From assembly GCA_002305255.1 (NCBI GenBank), contig DBQN01000014.1, positions 1,465-44,205 on the forward strand: 42,741 nucleotides of DNA, in the 5' to 3' direction. Positions 23,101 through 30,713 of this stretch are shown here, in pieces. The translations under genes and the position numbers were made by a program. Origin of the DNA: Firmicutes bacterium UBA1393 (lineage in GTDB: Bacteria > Bacillota > DTU025). Positions within the stretch are counted from its first letter, which is position 1, and each line of letters begins with the position of its first letter. The notes beneath the pieces are model-generated. The model worked only from the letters and a program-made list of their open reading frames with translations, was not told the DNA's origin and searched no databases.

Positions 23101-23255
23101 GCGAAGCCCTGCGCGCAGCCGAGATCTTTAGAGAGCGCATCATGGCTGAGACCCTCAGTCTCGGCATCGATTACGGCAAGGCATCTGGTGAGTACGTCAA
23201 GGAGTGGGATGTGAACGACGAGAAGGTGGTGATCGGTCTTGCCAGGTCGCGCTGA
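20133..23255 (+). CDS. ileS: Isoleucyl-tRNA synthetase
   Basis: A 1040-residue class I synthetase that charges tRNA-Ile. The ATG at 20133 behind AAGGAGGAG replaces a longer open frame that extends into the T-box. HIGH motif as H-P-G-H at 55-58 in G-M-P-H-P-G-H-V-E-T-R, KMSKS at 591-595, an editing domain in between (W-T-T-T-P-W-T-L-P-S-N), an anticodon-binding domain (W-Y-V-R-R-N-R-R-R-Y-W). The F-E-G-P-P-T-A-N-G-M-P start and the length match the eukaryote-like IleRS2 type. Typical Bacillus IleRS is shorter, near 920 residues. It overlaps the next gene by 17 nt. Confidence 0.98.
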   Translation: MFRKVDPAMDFAGMEKEILARWKADRVFEESLAKREGAPKFVYFEGPPTANGMPHPGHVETRAIKDVVLRYKTMKGFYVPRKAGWDTHGLPVELEVEKQLGISGKPQIEQFGVEAFVQRCKESVFKYEQEWRRMTERLGFWLDMDDPYVTYHDSYIESVWWAVKTIYDKGLIYRGHKVVPYCPRCGTALSSHEVAQGYKDVTETSIFVRFAVKGRQNVFLLAWTTTPWTLPSNVGLAVSAESEYAFVRTGNETLIMAKDLVPAVVAEPYTVEQVVRGADLVGMEYEPLYAFEEPEEPAWRVIAGDFVTLADGSGIVHIAPAFGEDDMRVATENGLPIIQLVNAEGKFDARAPQWEGMFVKDADPLIVDDLTSRGLLFKEMQYEHSYPFCWRCDTPLLYYARSSWFIRMSSLREQLLANNATINWYPEYIRDGRFGNFLDSVVDWAVSRERYWGTPLPIWICTECKHQHAVGSIAELRSMARTLPEHFELHRPYIDQAVLACPECGGDMRRVSEVMDCWFDSGSMPFAQWHYPFENQDVFSSSFPADFITEAVDQTRGWFYTLLAISTLLFGQAPFRNCVVMGLVVDENGLKMSKSKGNVIDVWSLFDKQGADAVRWYLYTVNAPWSPKRFYEEGVTDAIRRFMGTLWNVYAFYVLYANLDGFDPAEHQVAPADRPLIDRWLLSRLSSLARGVNESMDAYDITAAARKIEQFVDELSNWYVRRNRRRYWGSEMSVDKEAAYLTLHEALVTVAKLAAPFTPFIAEEIFSNLEPAQGSVHLLDYPEGDPSAVDLGLERAMDLARQVVYLGRAARNAVNIKNRQPLHKIVVAVAGPDREAVNSLSDVITDELNVKTVQFADDMGEFVSYKVKPKFDVLGPKYGRLMKGIASALAAADAATVARRILAGANCELKLDDGTVVSLGPGEVLVDTVAAEGFCVQSEGGVAVALDTEVDEGLRMEGFARELISKIQTSRKEAGFEVSDRIRTVLEGEGEALRAAEIFRERIMAETLSLGIDYGKASGEYVKEWDVNDEKVVIGLARSR

Positions 23256-24081
23256 TCTGCACTGCCACACAACGGCGTCCGACGGCACGTTCACCCCTCG
23301 AGCACTCGTTGAGGAGGCGCGAGCCAGGGGCCTAGCTGCCATCGCCGTGACAGATCATGATTCTATCGAAGGGATAGACGAAGCCGTTGCCGCCGGTGCC
23401 GACAACGGCGTGACCGTGGTGCCCGGCGTCGAGATCTCCACCGATGTCGAGAGCGGCGAGGTGCACGTGCTCGGCTACTATGTGGATGTGCGGCGCCCGA
23501 GTTTCCTTGAAGTACTGAGGCATCAACGCGAAAGCCGCATGCTCCGAGTGCACACCATGCTCGCCAAGCTCGACAGGCTTGGTGTTCACGTTGAGATCTC
23601 TGATGTGCTGGCTTCGGCAGAAGAGGGGGCGTCGATCGGACGACCGCATGTGGCGGCCGCGATGATCCGGGCCGGCCACGTCAACTCGTGGGATGAGGCA
23701 TTCAGCAGATACATCGGCAGGCAGGCTCCGGCGTATGTGCCCAGGTCGAAGCTGACGCCACAGGAGGCCGTGAGAGAGATCGCCGCTGCAGGCGGCGTGC
23801 CGGTGCTGGCCCATCCCGGCCTGTCAAATCAGGATCACCTGATACCGTCGCTCATCGCGGCGGGGCTAATGGGTATAGAAGCGGTCTATCCCGATCACAC
23901 CGGCGATCAGAAGGAGCGTTATGTGAGGATCGCGAGGGAGCATGGGTTAGTGGTCACAGGCGGGTCCGACTGCCACGGGCCGGGCAGCAGGTCAGGCGTG
24001 GTGCTTGGCACGTCTACCGTTGATGTTGAGGTCATCGATGAGCTGGGCAAGCTGGCAGCGGGCGCGAGAGCGGGCCTCTAG
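23239..24081 (+). CDS. PHP-domain phosphoesterase (TrpH/YciV-like)
   Basis: A 280-residue metal-dependent phosphoesterase. The PHP motifs are visible: D-L-H-C-H-T-T-A-S-D-G near residue 6, V-T-D-H-D-S near 38, G-V-E-I-S near 63, a V-L-A-H-P-G segment near 192 and G-S-D-C-H-G near 242. Family members split 3',5'-bisnucleotides or trim RNA 5' ends; the exact substrate is open. It starts at TTG 23239. A stop in frame at 23230 excludes longer forms, and AAGGTGGTGATC just upstream is a near-perfect ribosome binding site. It is probably translated with ileS. Confidence 0.9.
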   Translation: MPGRADLHCHTTASDGTFTPRALVEEARARGLAAIAVTDHDSIEGIDEAVAAGADNGVTVVPGVEISTDVESGEVHVLGYYVDVRRPSFLEVLRHQRESRMLRVHTMLAKLDRLGVHVEISDVLASAEEGASIGRPHVAAAMIRAGHVNSWDEAFSRYIGRQAPAYVPRSKLTPQEAVREIAAAGGVPVLAHPGLSNQDHLIPSLIAAGLMGIEAVYPDHTGDQKERYVRIAREHGLVVTGGSDCHGPGSRSGVVLGTSTVDVEVIDELGKLAAGARAGL

Positions 24082-24150
24082 GTTGCGCCCGCAAGTGAGC
24101 GAGCGAGATTGGGCAGCGTTGACGCTGAGACGGCGTGATAGATAGTGAAG

Positions 24151-24173
24151 CGCCCCCGGCCATTCCGGGGGCG
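24151..24173. terminator. Hairpin between the PHP gene and convergent rpmB
   Basis: CGCCCCCGG (24151-24159) pairs over 9 bp with CCGGGGGCG (24165-24173) around a 5-nt loop. It lies between converging genes and can serve both, though T-runs are weak on either side. Confidence 0.6.
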
Positions 24174-24188
24174 AACCACTCTATGCAC

Positions 24189-24380
24189 CTACACTGCGCG
24201 ATTGACTTTGCCGGAGCGGAGGCACCTGGTGCAGACGGTAACCCTTCTGGGGGTCCCATCTACGATGGCCCTGACCTTCTGGAGGTTCGGGAGCCATCTG
24301 CGCCTGGTTTTGACCTCAGAGTGGCTCACATTGTTGCCCGATGTCGGGGCCTTGCCACATATCGCACACATCTTGGGCAT
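24189..24380 (-). CDS. rpmB: 50S ribosomal protein L28
   Basis: A 63-residue ribosomal protein: M-P-K-M-C-A-I-C-G-K-A-P, N-N-V-S-H-S, T-R-R-R-W-L-P-N-L-Q and V-C-T-R-C-L-R-S-G-K-V. The two C-x2-C pairs mark the zinc-binding form. The ribosome binding site on the minus strand is GAGGAGGG. Divergent from asp23, which is the usual Bacillota layout. Confidence 0.97.
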   Translation of the reverse strand: MPKMCAICGKAPTSGNNVSHSEVKTRRRWLPNLQKVRAIVDGTPRRVTVCTRCLRSGKVNRAV

Positions 24381-24420
24381 CTGAATCCCTCCTCAAAGCG
24401 CCTGAACACGCACAACGTAA

Positions 24421-24449
24421 ATACTATCATACGCGGACAGACTACGCAA
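24421..24449 (-). promoter_or_regulatory. Possible rpmB promoter
   Basis: On the minus strand, TTGCGT (24449-24444), a 17-nt spacer and TAGTAT (24426-24421). Position fits; boxes are only moderate. Confidence 0.45.
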
Positions 24450-24529
24450 GGGAACCACAAGAAGGAATACCTAACGCAGATATAGAATACAAGAAAACTG
24501 CTTAGCGTTACATACATGGGGGTCTGGAA

Positions 24530-24907
24530 ATGGGCAAGTCCATTCTGACTCAGCTTGGACGAATTACGATGTCAGACGAAGTGCTGGCCTCCATAGCGGG
24601 GATAGCGGCTACTGAATCATACGGCCTGGTAGGCATGGCTTCTCGGACTCTTACCGACGGAATCGCCGAGCTGCTCGGCTATGATAACGTCGCTCGAGGT
24701 GTTGAGATCGATTCATCCGGAGACGAGCTCAAGATCCGTCTCTATATCATCGTCGAATACGGAACGAGAATAACTGAAGTGGCGCACAATGTGATGGACA
24801 AGGTCCAGTACGTCGTGGAGAAGTCCACAGGGCTCAAGGTCGCAGAGGTCAACGTAACCGTTCAGGGCGTCCGAGTCGGTGCGCAAGGAAAGGAACGACG
24901 CAGTTGA
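24530..24907 (+). CDS. Asp23/Gls24-family protein (YloU-like)
   Basis: A 125-residue cytosolic envelope-stress family protein. Matches: I-A-A-T-E-S-Y-G-L-V-G-M, G-V-E-I-D, I-I-V-E-Y-G-T-R-I-T-E-V-A and V-N-V-T-V-Q-G-V-R-V. The place before fakA is conserved across Bacillota. Its stop overlaps the start of fakA (TGATG). Molecular role is not well established. Confidence 0.94.
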   Translation: MGKSILTQLGRITMSDEVLASIAGIAATESYGLVGMASRTLTDGIAELLGYDNVARGVEIDSSGDELKIRLYIIVEYGTRITEVAHNVMDKVQYVVEKSTGLKVAEVNVTVQGVRVGAQGKERRS

Positions 24908-26841
24908 TGGCGGGACATGAACGCAGTCAACGTGCCCGAATTGACACCATGGACGGGTCTGCTCTGCGGATCGCGTTCGCTTCAGGGGCAGCGTGGCTGG
25001 GCGATAATAAGGGCATAGTTGATTCGCTAAACGTATTCCCGGTGCCTGACGGAGATACTGGTACTAACATGTTTCTTACCGTATCTTCGGCTCTCAAGGA
25101 AGCGCAGAAGTCAGCCTCATCGGATATCGGGGTCATCGCCGACGCCATATCCTTAGGGGCGCTCATGGGAGCCAGGGGCAACTCCGGGGTTATCTTTTCG
25201 CAGCTCATGAGGGGATTTGCCAAGCGGCTCCACGGCGTCAAGGCTGCCAGCGGGGCAGACATTGCAGCTGCCCTCGTTGAAGCGTCCAACATGGCCTACA
25301 AGGCAGTCATCAAGCCGGTGGAGGGCACCATCTTGACTGTGTCGAGGATGAGTGCACGAGGCGCGGTTCATGCCAGCCGCGATGGAGCCGACATCATCGG
25401 CATCCTTGAAGAAGCCATCAAGCAGGGTGAGATCACACTCGCCCGCACTCCCGAGATGCTCCCCACGCTCAAGGAGGCAGGAGTGGTCGACGCAGGTGGC
25501 AAAGGATTTCTCATCTTCTTTGAGGGGTTTCTCAGCGCTGTCAAGGGCGAGCCTGTGTCGGCGGTGAGCGCCGGAGTCGCAGGCGGCCGGCCACACGATG
25601 CGACCGGAGCCCAGCCCCATGCCCAGCAGCCGGTGCGAACACAAGCCGTGTCCTCAGCTCCAGCATCGGCTTCCGCGCCCACTCTGGCGGCGACCCCCGC
25701 CGCCGGTGCCGACAAAGGGCAAACCGGCGTGTCTACCACAGCCGAGGCCAGGCAGGCGAGGGAACACATCGAGTTCAAGTATTGTACGGAGCTCATTGTC
25801 AAGGGCGAGCGCCTCGATCCTGATGCCATGAAGGCAGCCATTCTCGGGGCGATCCAGGGTGACTCCGCGTTGATCGTCGGAAATGAGCACACCGTCAAGG
25901 TGCACATTCACACCAACTTCCCTGGCAGGGTCCTCGAGACCTGCATCCGCTACGGTTCACTCCACGAGATCGACATCAACAACATGGAAGACCAGCACGA
26001 GGAGTTTGAGGCCAGGGCCGAGGCGGCTGAGGGCGGCACAGGCACTGCAGGCGCCGCAGGCGCATCGATGCCGTCGACACTGGCATCGGCCTCGGCTTCA
26101 GGAGCGGCCGACGCCGGCGTGATGCCCTCGCCGGGATCCGCAGCCGCAGGCCCCGCCGCGCCACCACAGCCGCGCAAGAACCTTGGCGTCGTGGCGGTCG
26201 CGGCAGGCGACGGGATAGATATGGTGCTGAGGAGTCTCGGCGCTGACGTCGTTGTCACCGGCGGCCAGACGATGAACCCGAGCATTCAGGATATCGCGGA
26301 GGCCGCCCGAGCGACCAACGCCGATAGTGTGATCGTGTTGCCGAACAACGGCAACGTGATTCTCACAGCAGGCAAGGCGTCGGAAGTGCCCGATGTATCC
26401 GACATAGCCATCGGTGTGGTGCCCACAAAGACCGTGCCCCAGGGCATCGCGGCTCTTCTGGCGCTCAACCCCGGTGCCTCCATGCGCGAGAACATCGCCC
26501 ACATGACAGAGGTATCCGGCAGAGTGAAAACAGGCGAGGTCACATACGCTGTTCGCGACTCCGCCTACAACGGCCTGGTGATCAAGGAGAACGATATCAT
26601 CGGGTTGTTCGACGGCGAGCTGAAGGCGGTGGGAAGCAGCCGGGAGCAAGTCGTCGACGAGCTGGTCGCTGCCATGTACGCCGAGTCCGATGAGGTGGCC
26701 ACAGTGTTCTACGGCGCCGGCGTATCCGCCGAAGAGGCCGAAGCCATCGTGGCCGGGCTGGAGCAGAAATACCCTGACATGGAGTTTGAAGTTCGATACG
26801 GCGGGCAACCCCTCTACTACTACCTGATTTCGCTTGAATGA
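24907..26841 (+). CDS. fakA: Fatty acid kinase subunit A (DAK2-domain protein, YloV-like)
   Basis: A 644-residue kinase that, with an FakB lipid-binding partner, makes acyl phosphate for phospholipid synthesis. N-terminal DAK2 kinase domain (about 10-210): N-V-F-P-V-P-D-G-D-T-G-T-N-M, G-A-R-G-N-S-G-V-I-F-S-Q and K-P-V-E-G-T-I-L-T-V. A central domain (about 280-375) follows and a C-terminal DegV-like part (N-N-G-N-V-I-L-T-A, P-N-P-type V-P-T-K-T-V-P-Q-G). Two Ala/Pro/Ser-rich linkers near residues 220-280 and 375-425 make it about 90 residues longer than usual. ATG 24907 overlaps the asp23 stop; TTG 24904 is an alternative. It fits with plsX at 32877, which uses acyl phosphate. Confidence 0.92.
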   Translation: MAGHERSQRARIDTMDGSALRIAFASGAAWLGDNKGIVDSLNVFPVPDGDTGTNMFLTVSSALKEAQKSASSDIGVIADAISLGALMGARGNSGVIFSQLMRGFAKRLHGVKAASGADIAAALVEASNMAYKAVIKPVEGTILTVSRMSARGAVHASRDGADIIGILEEAIKQGEITLARTPEMLPTLKEAGVVDAGGKGFLIFFEGFLSAVKGEPVSAVSAGVAGGRPHDATGAQPHAQQPVRTQAVSSAPASASAPTLAATPAAGADKGQTGVSTTAEARQAREHIEFKYCTELIVKGERLDPDAMKAAILGAIQGDSALIVGNEHTVKVHIHTNFPGRVLETCIRYGSLHEIDINNMEDQHEEFEARAEAAEGGTGTAGAAGASMPSTLASASASGAADAGVMPSPGSAAAGPAAPPQPRKNLGVVAVAAGDGIDMVLRSLGADVVVTGGQTMNPSIQDIAEAARATNADSVIVLPNNGNVILTAGKASEVPDVSDIAIGVVPTKTVPQGIAALLALNPGASMRENIAHMTEVSGRVKTGEVTYAVRDSAYNGLVIKENDIIGLFDGELKAVGSSREQVVDELVAAMYAESDEVATVFYGAGVSAEEAEAIVAGLEQKYPDMEFEVRYGGQPLYYYLISLE

Positions 26842-26844
26842 GGA

Positions 26845-27414
26845 GTGATCGCCATCAGGGTCATAGCGGGGTCAGCCGGTGGCCGGCGCCTCAGGAGCGT
26901 GCCCGGCGCCTCGGCGAGGCCTACTTCGGATAGAGTACGAGAATCGCTCTTCTCGATTCTCGGGCACATACCTCATGGGGCAGCAGTGCTTGACCTTTAT
27001 GCCGGCGCTGGCACGCTGGGAATCGAATGTCTTTCCAGAGGAGCGGCGCGGTGTGTGTTCGTTGACACTCACCGTGCCGCTTGTCGCGTGATACAGGAGA
27101 ACCTTGAGGAGCTGGGCTTCTCCGACGTCGCCGCGGTGGTATGCCAGCCCGCCCTGGCGGCCCTGGCAGGTGCCCATCGGTTAGTTGCAGAGGGCGGGCC
27201 ATACGACCTGGTGTTTGCCGATCCTCCGTACGCCATCGGAGCCTGGCCCGACATTCTGGCAGCTTTAGCGCGCTCTCCTGTTCTGTCGCGCGACGCTTTG
27301 ATCGTAGTGGAGCACTCGTCTCGCACTCCGACGCCTTCCGCCCCTGACGGCATCAAACTAGTCAGGCAGAGCACGTACGGCGATACCGGTCTCAGCTTTT
27401 ATGAGTTCTCTTAG
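26845..27414 (+). CDS. rsmD: 16S rRNA (guanine(966)-N(2))-methyltransferase RsmD
   Basis: A 189-residue SAM-dependent methyltransferase that modifies G966 of 16S rRNA. Motifs: R-V-I-A-G-S-A-G-G-R-R-L, R-P-T-S-D-R-V-R-E-S-L-F-S-I-L, L-D-L-Y-A-G-A-G-T-L-G-I-E (SAM site) and F-A-D-P-P-Y (catalytic). The only usual start, GTG 26845, overlaps its own likely ribosome binding site AGGAGTGATC. The family normally starts at M-R-V-I, which would place initiation on ATC 26854, so the true start is unsettled. It lies 3 nt after fakA. Confidence 0.93.
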   Translation: MIAIRVIAGSAGGRRLRSVPGASARPTSDRVRESLFSILGHIPHGAAVLDLYAGAGTLGIECLSRGAARCVFVDTHRAACRVIQENLEELGFSDVAAVVCQPALAALAGAHRLVAEGGPYDLVFADPPYAIGAWPDILAALARSPVLSRDALIVVEHSSRTPTPSAPDGIKLVRQSTYGDTGLSFYEFS

Positions 27415-27425
27415 GGGTGATGATC

Positions 27426-27917
27426 TTGGCAGTAGCTATATGCCCCGGCACGTTCGACCCTGTCACAAACGGGCACATGGACGTCATCGCCAGGGCTTCG
27501 ACGATCTTCGACGCTGTGATAGTATCTATCTTGGTGAATCGCGATAAACGAGCCCTGTTCAGCACGGAAGAACGCATGGAGATGCTTCGCATCGCCTGCG
27601 GGCATCTGCCCAATGTGTCGATAGAGCACTTCGAGGGTTTGCTTGTAGACTACGTCAGGCGGCGCGGTGCCCACGTGGTGGTCAGGGGTCTGAGGGTCGT
27701 GTCAGACTTCGAGTATGAGATGACCCTGGCGCTGATGAACCGCAAGCTGGATCCGAGTATCGAGACCATGTACATAATGGCGTCTCAGGAGAACTCGTTC
27801 CTGAGCTCTAGCATTGTGAAGGAAGTTGCCACGCTTGGCGGCGATATCAGGTCGCTGGTGCCTGCGCAACTGGCTGATCGCATCGCCGCTAAATGTAGGG
27901 AGGGGAATATCCGGTGA
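27426..27917 (+). CDS. coaD: Phosphopantetheine adenylyltransferase
   Basis: A 163-residue enzyme for the fourth step of coenzyme A synthesis. Nucleotidyltransferase motifs: C-P-G-T-F-D-P-V-T-N-G-H at the start, V-V-R-G-L-R-V-V-S-D-F-E-Y-E-M and F-L-S-S-S-I-V-K-E-V. TTG 27426 is chosen because AGGGG (27413-27417) lies 8 nt before it; ATG 27420 and GTG 27417 are too close to that site. It follows rsmD closely, the usual Bacillota pair. Confidence 0.95.
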   Translation: MAVAICPGTFDPVTNGHMDVIARASTIFDAVIVSILVNRDKRALFSTEERMEMLRIACGHLPNVSIEHFEGLLVDYVRRRGAHVVVRGLRVVSDFEYEMTLALMNRKLDPSIETMYIMASQENSFLSSSIVKEVATLGGDIRSLVPAQLADRIAAKCREGNIR

Positions 27918-28363
27918 CACAGTATTCTGTTCTTGAGTGCCTCGACAGGGTTGAGCAGGTCCTGGAGTCGGGCACCCGGATCCCGTTCACCAACCGACGG
28001 GCAGTGGATGTTCTGGAGATACTAGACTTGATCGATCGTGTCAGAATCGCGTTACCCGACGAATTCCGTGACGCCCGGGGAGGGCGCGCGGTTCCCGCGA
28101 ACTCAGCCGCTGCCCAGGCAGGCGAGACGGGCAGGAGAGCCCCTCATGGCGCGCGCGAGCGCTCCGCGAAGTCCATTGAACTCGAGGAGCGCTCGGCGGA
28201 GCTGCTTGCTCAGGCCCAGGCAGAGGCAGAGCAGATACGTGCTGGTGCGCGTGAATACGCCGAATCGACGCTCAAGTCGCTCAATGACACCCTTGAGCGC
28301 ACCTCGGCTGTGGTCCAGAGGGGCATCGAGGAGCTGAAGCGCCGCGGCAAGACTCAGGGCTGA
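27914..28363 (+). CDS. Small coiled-coil protein, ATP synthase subunit b/H-like
   Basis: A 149-residue protein with no firm function. It starts at GTG 27914, overlapping the coaD stop (GTGA). The N-terminal 60 residues (L-E-C-L-D-R-V-E-Q-V-L-E, V-L-E-I-L-D-L-I-D-R-V-R-I-A-L-P) are helical. A low-complexity linker leads to a charged coiled coil (A-Q-A-E-A-E-Q-I-R-A-G-A-R-E-Y-A) that resembles stalk subunits of rotary ATPases. Similar genes follow coaD in other Bacillota and are often named 'ATPase' on coiled-coil likeness alone. No membrane segment is seen. Its end overlaps convergent ylbJ by 10 nt. Confidence 0.75.
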   Translation: MTQYSVLECLDRVEQVLESGTRIPFTNRRAVDVLEILDLIDRVRIALPDEFRDARGGRAVPANSAAAQAGETGRRAPHGARERSAKSIELEERSAELLAQAQAEAEQIRAGAREYAESTLKSLNDTLERTSAVVQRGIEELKRRGKTQG

Positions 28364-29592
28364 GTTCGAGTCGGACGAGCGCTTGCGGGGCGCAGCACGA
28401 CACGTACGGCCGCCGCGATGCCCAAGATGCCCATTGTCATCGCCACCGACGCCGTGGATCGCGCGACGCTCCACAAGAACCCGGGCTGGTGTGGGAATAC
28501 TCCCTCGACCACGGCGGCAGCGCTCAACACCGATGGGAACATCAGCAGCAACCCCTTGGTGACGAGGCCGGCGAGGCCTGCATGTGCCATTCTGGCGAAT
28601 AGGTAGGGCTTCATGCTGACGTCAGTGCCGTGAAGCATCGCGGCCACCTGGGCGAAAACGCTCAGTCCGCTCCAGGCGATGATGGCGCTTGCGGCAACGG
28701 CTCGCTGCGTGAGGGGGGCCGCGGCCTTACTCGCGATCTCCGATCCCATGGTGATCTCGAACACGCCGTTCATCAGTGACGGAGTCACGGCCTCGTGCAT
28801 ACCCAATGGCGACATGATCCATTGCGTGAGCGCTGACGCGAGGCGAGTTATGCCTGCGACATCGAGTACCTTCACGACAACCGAGAACAGCATTATGCAG
28901 CCGCCGATGAGGAGCAGTGTCGACACGGAGTCCCGTACGGCGTCGCCGAACACCTGCCCCAGCGAACGTCCGTCCTGATGCCGGGCGGTGTAAAGTTCGT
29001 GCGCGGCCTTTGACAGAATCGGTTCATGAGGGCGGCCCGCCTCGGGCAGCCTCGTCTCGCGACTTCTGTACGCGTAGTACTTCAGGCCCAGTCCGATGAT
29101 GATCGCCGACACATAGTGGGATGCCGCCAGGATCGGGCCGAGGGAAGGCATTCGGAACATTCCGACGGCAACGGCTCCCACCATGAACAGGGGATCGGCG
29201 GTGTTCGTGAACGATACCAGTCTCTCTGCCTCTACCCTGGAGCACATGCCCTCACGGCGGAGCCTGGCGGTGATCCTCGCGCCGATGGGATATCCTGACG
29301 CGAGGCCCATCGCGAACGCAAAGGCTCCGACGCCGGGAACGTCAAACAGCGGGCGCATCAGAGGTTCGAGCAACGCGCCTATGTAGTGGACAACACCCAA
29401 ACCCATGAGCACATCGCATAGGATGAAGAAGGGCAGAAGCGCGGGGAATACTACTTCCCACCAAACCCGCAGCCCATCGATGGATGCGGAGAACGACGCC
29501 TCCGGCATCGCCATCACGGCTATGGTAACGGCAGAGGCCACGGCGGCCACGAGGTATATGCTCCTCCTGCGGGGCTCTTTGCGTCCTGACAC
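28354..29592 (-). CDS. ylbJ: Sporulation integral membrane protein YlbJ
   Basis: A 412-residue membrane protein with about eight hydrophobic segments and two nucleoside-recognition (Gate) type halves. Matches to YlbJ: W-W-E-V-V-F-P-A-L-L-P-F-F, L-E-P-L-M-R-P-L-F, A-M-G-L-A-S-G-Y-P-I-G-A, R-V-E-A-E-R-L-V-S-F-T-N-T and P-L-F-M-V-G-A-V-A-V-G. In B. subtilis it is SigE-dependent and needed for the spore cortex. GTG 29592 fits the family N-terminus; a later GTG at 29550 has a better ribosome binding site (AGGAGG). A solid sporulation marker. Confidence 0.93.
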   Translation of the reverse strand: MSGRKEPRRRSIYLVAAVASAVTIAVMAMPEASFSASIDGLRVWWEVVFPALLPFFILCDVLMGLGVVHYIGALLEPLMRPLFDVPGVGAFAFAMGLASGYPIGARITARLRREGMCSRVEAERLVSFTNTADPLFMVGAVAVGMFRMPSLGPILAASHYVSAIIIGLGLKYYAYRSRETRLPEAGRPHEPILSKAAHELYTARHQDGRSLGQVFGDAVRDSVSTLLLIGGCIMLFSVVVKVLDVAGITRLASALTQWIMSPLGMHEAVTPSLMNGVFEITMGSEIASKAAAPLTQRAVAASAIIAWSGLSVFAQVAAMLHGTDVSMKPYLFARMAHAGLAGLVTKGLLLMFPSVLSAAAVVEGVFPHQPGFLWSVARSTASVAMTMGILGIAAAVRVVLRPASARPTRTQP

Positions 29593-29736
29593 GGCAGTTT
29601 ACACGCCCTTTCCGTGTTTGTGCTCTTCGGGTGATCTATATTTGACTTGGGTCGAGCCTATGCTGAAGGATATTGCTCACAGGGAGTAGAATAGCAAGTC
29701 AGATAAGCTTCCATCAGGGGAAAGGAGCCATCCGGC

Positions 29737-30618
29737 ATGAGACCACGCACAGCGGCCCCCGCAACGTTAGCGGCCGCATTAGTCGCGACTCTGCTGTTGC
29801 TGGCCATCGCGTCTTCAGGTGCGAGCGCCGCTACGGTTCTGAAGAAGGGTGACCGCGGCGAGGCTGTGTTCGAGCTCCAGGAATACCTTACTATTTGTGA
29901 ACAGTATTTGGGATCAGTCGATGGCATATTCGGGGAAGCAACTCACAGGGCAGTCGTAGAGTTTCAGAAGTCGGCATCGCTTACACCCGATGGAGTAGTG
30001 GGCGACCTCACCTGGAATGCGCTTCAAGCAGCGGCTGCGGCGAAAACCACTACATACGTGGTGGTCGCAGGTGATACGCTGTACGACATCGCCAGGCGCA
30101 ACGGCGTCACAGTCCAGCAGATCGCCGAAGCCTCGGGGATCTCGAACCCTGAGGCCATCTTCCCCGGTCAGAAACTGATCATCCCCGTGGCAGGAGCAGT
30201 TGGATCGCGGTCAGCGCCTGTCAGGGGCGGCGCTGAGCTGATAAGCTGGTCGGAGGCGACCAAGGTGTTCACCTACAGGGCCACGATCATCGACTGCAAG
30301 ACGGGCATCTCCTTCCAGGTTCAGAGGCGGGGCGGCCACAACCACGCCGACGCCGAACCTCTGACCGCCGCCGACACGGCCGCTATGAAGAAGATCTATG
30401 GCGGCAAGTGGAGCTGGGACAGGCGGGCAGTTGTCGTGGTAGTCGGCTCGCGGCGCATGGCGGGTTCGATCAACGGCATGCCCCACGGTGGCCAGGCCAT
30501 CACAGGAAACGATTTCGACGGTCATTTCTGCGTGCATTTTCTAAACAGCAAGACACATGGCAGCAACGCTGTAGACGCCACGCATCAGAAGATGGTGCAG
30601 GCGGCTGCCAACATGTAG
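29737..30618 (+). CDS. Exported peptidoglycan-binding/LysM protein
   Basis: A 293-residue protein with a signal peptide (1-31, ending G-A-S-A-A). Domains: PG_binding_1 (about 34-103, K-K-G-D-R-G-E-A-V-F-E-L-Q-E, D-G-I-F-G-E-A-T-H-R-A-V-V-E-F-Q, D-G-V-V-G-D-L-T-W), LysM (about 107-152, Y-V-V-V-A-G-D-T-L-Y-D-I-A-R-R) and a C-terminal domain of about 130 residues with G-G-H-N-H-A-D-A-E-P-L, I-N-G-M-P-H-G and D-G-H-F-C-V-H-F. The histidine-rich C-terminal part looks like a conserved, perhaps enzymatic domain; I do not assign a reaction. SafA/spore cortex or cell-wall binding is likely. It starts behind GGAAAGGAG. Confidence 0.85.
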   Translation: MRPRTAAPATLAAALVATLLLLAIASSGASAATVLKKGDRGEAVFELQEYLTICEQYLGSVDGIFGEATHRAVVEFQKSASLTPDGVVGDLTWNALQAAAAAKTTTYVVVAGDTLYDIARRNGVTVQQIAEASGISNPEAIFPGQKLIIPVAGAVGSRSAPVRGGAELISWSEATKVFTYRATIIDCKTGISFQVQRRGGHNHADAEPLTAADTAAMKKIYGGKWSWDRRAVVVVVGSRRMAGSINGMPHGGQAITGNDFDGHFCVHFLNSKTHGSNAVDATHQKMVQAAANM

Positions 30619-30660
30619 CGTCGTGGCGCGAAAGCGGGCCACACGCACCGTGCGCCTGAC

Positions 30661-30690
30661 AAGACGTGGCGTGAGCCATGTCTTTGTTTT
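30661..30690 (+). terminator. Intrinsic terminator just upstream of ackA
   Basis: AAGACGTGGC (30661-30670), loop GTGA, GCCATGTCTT (30675-30684), 10 bp with one G-U, followed by TGTTTT. The ackA ribosome binding site begins about 8 nt later. Confidence 0.8.
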
Positions 30691-30713
30691 GAGTTCGAGG
30701 AGGTCGTAGTGTA

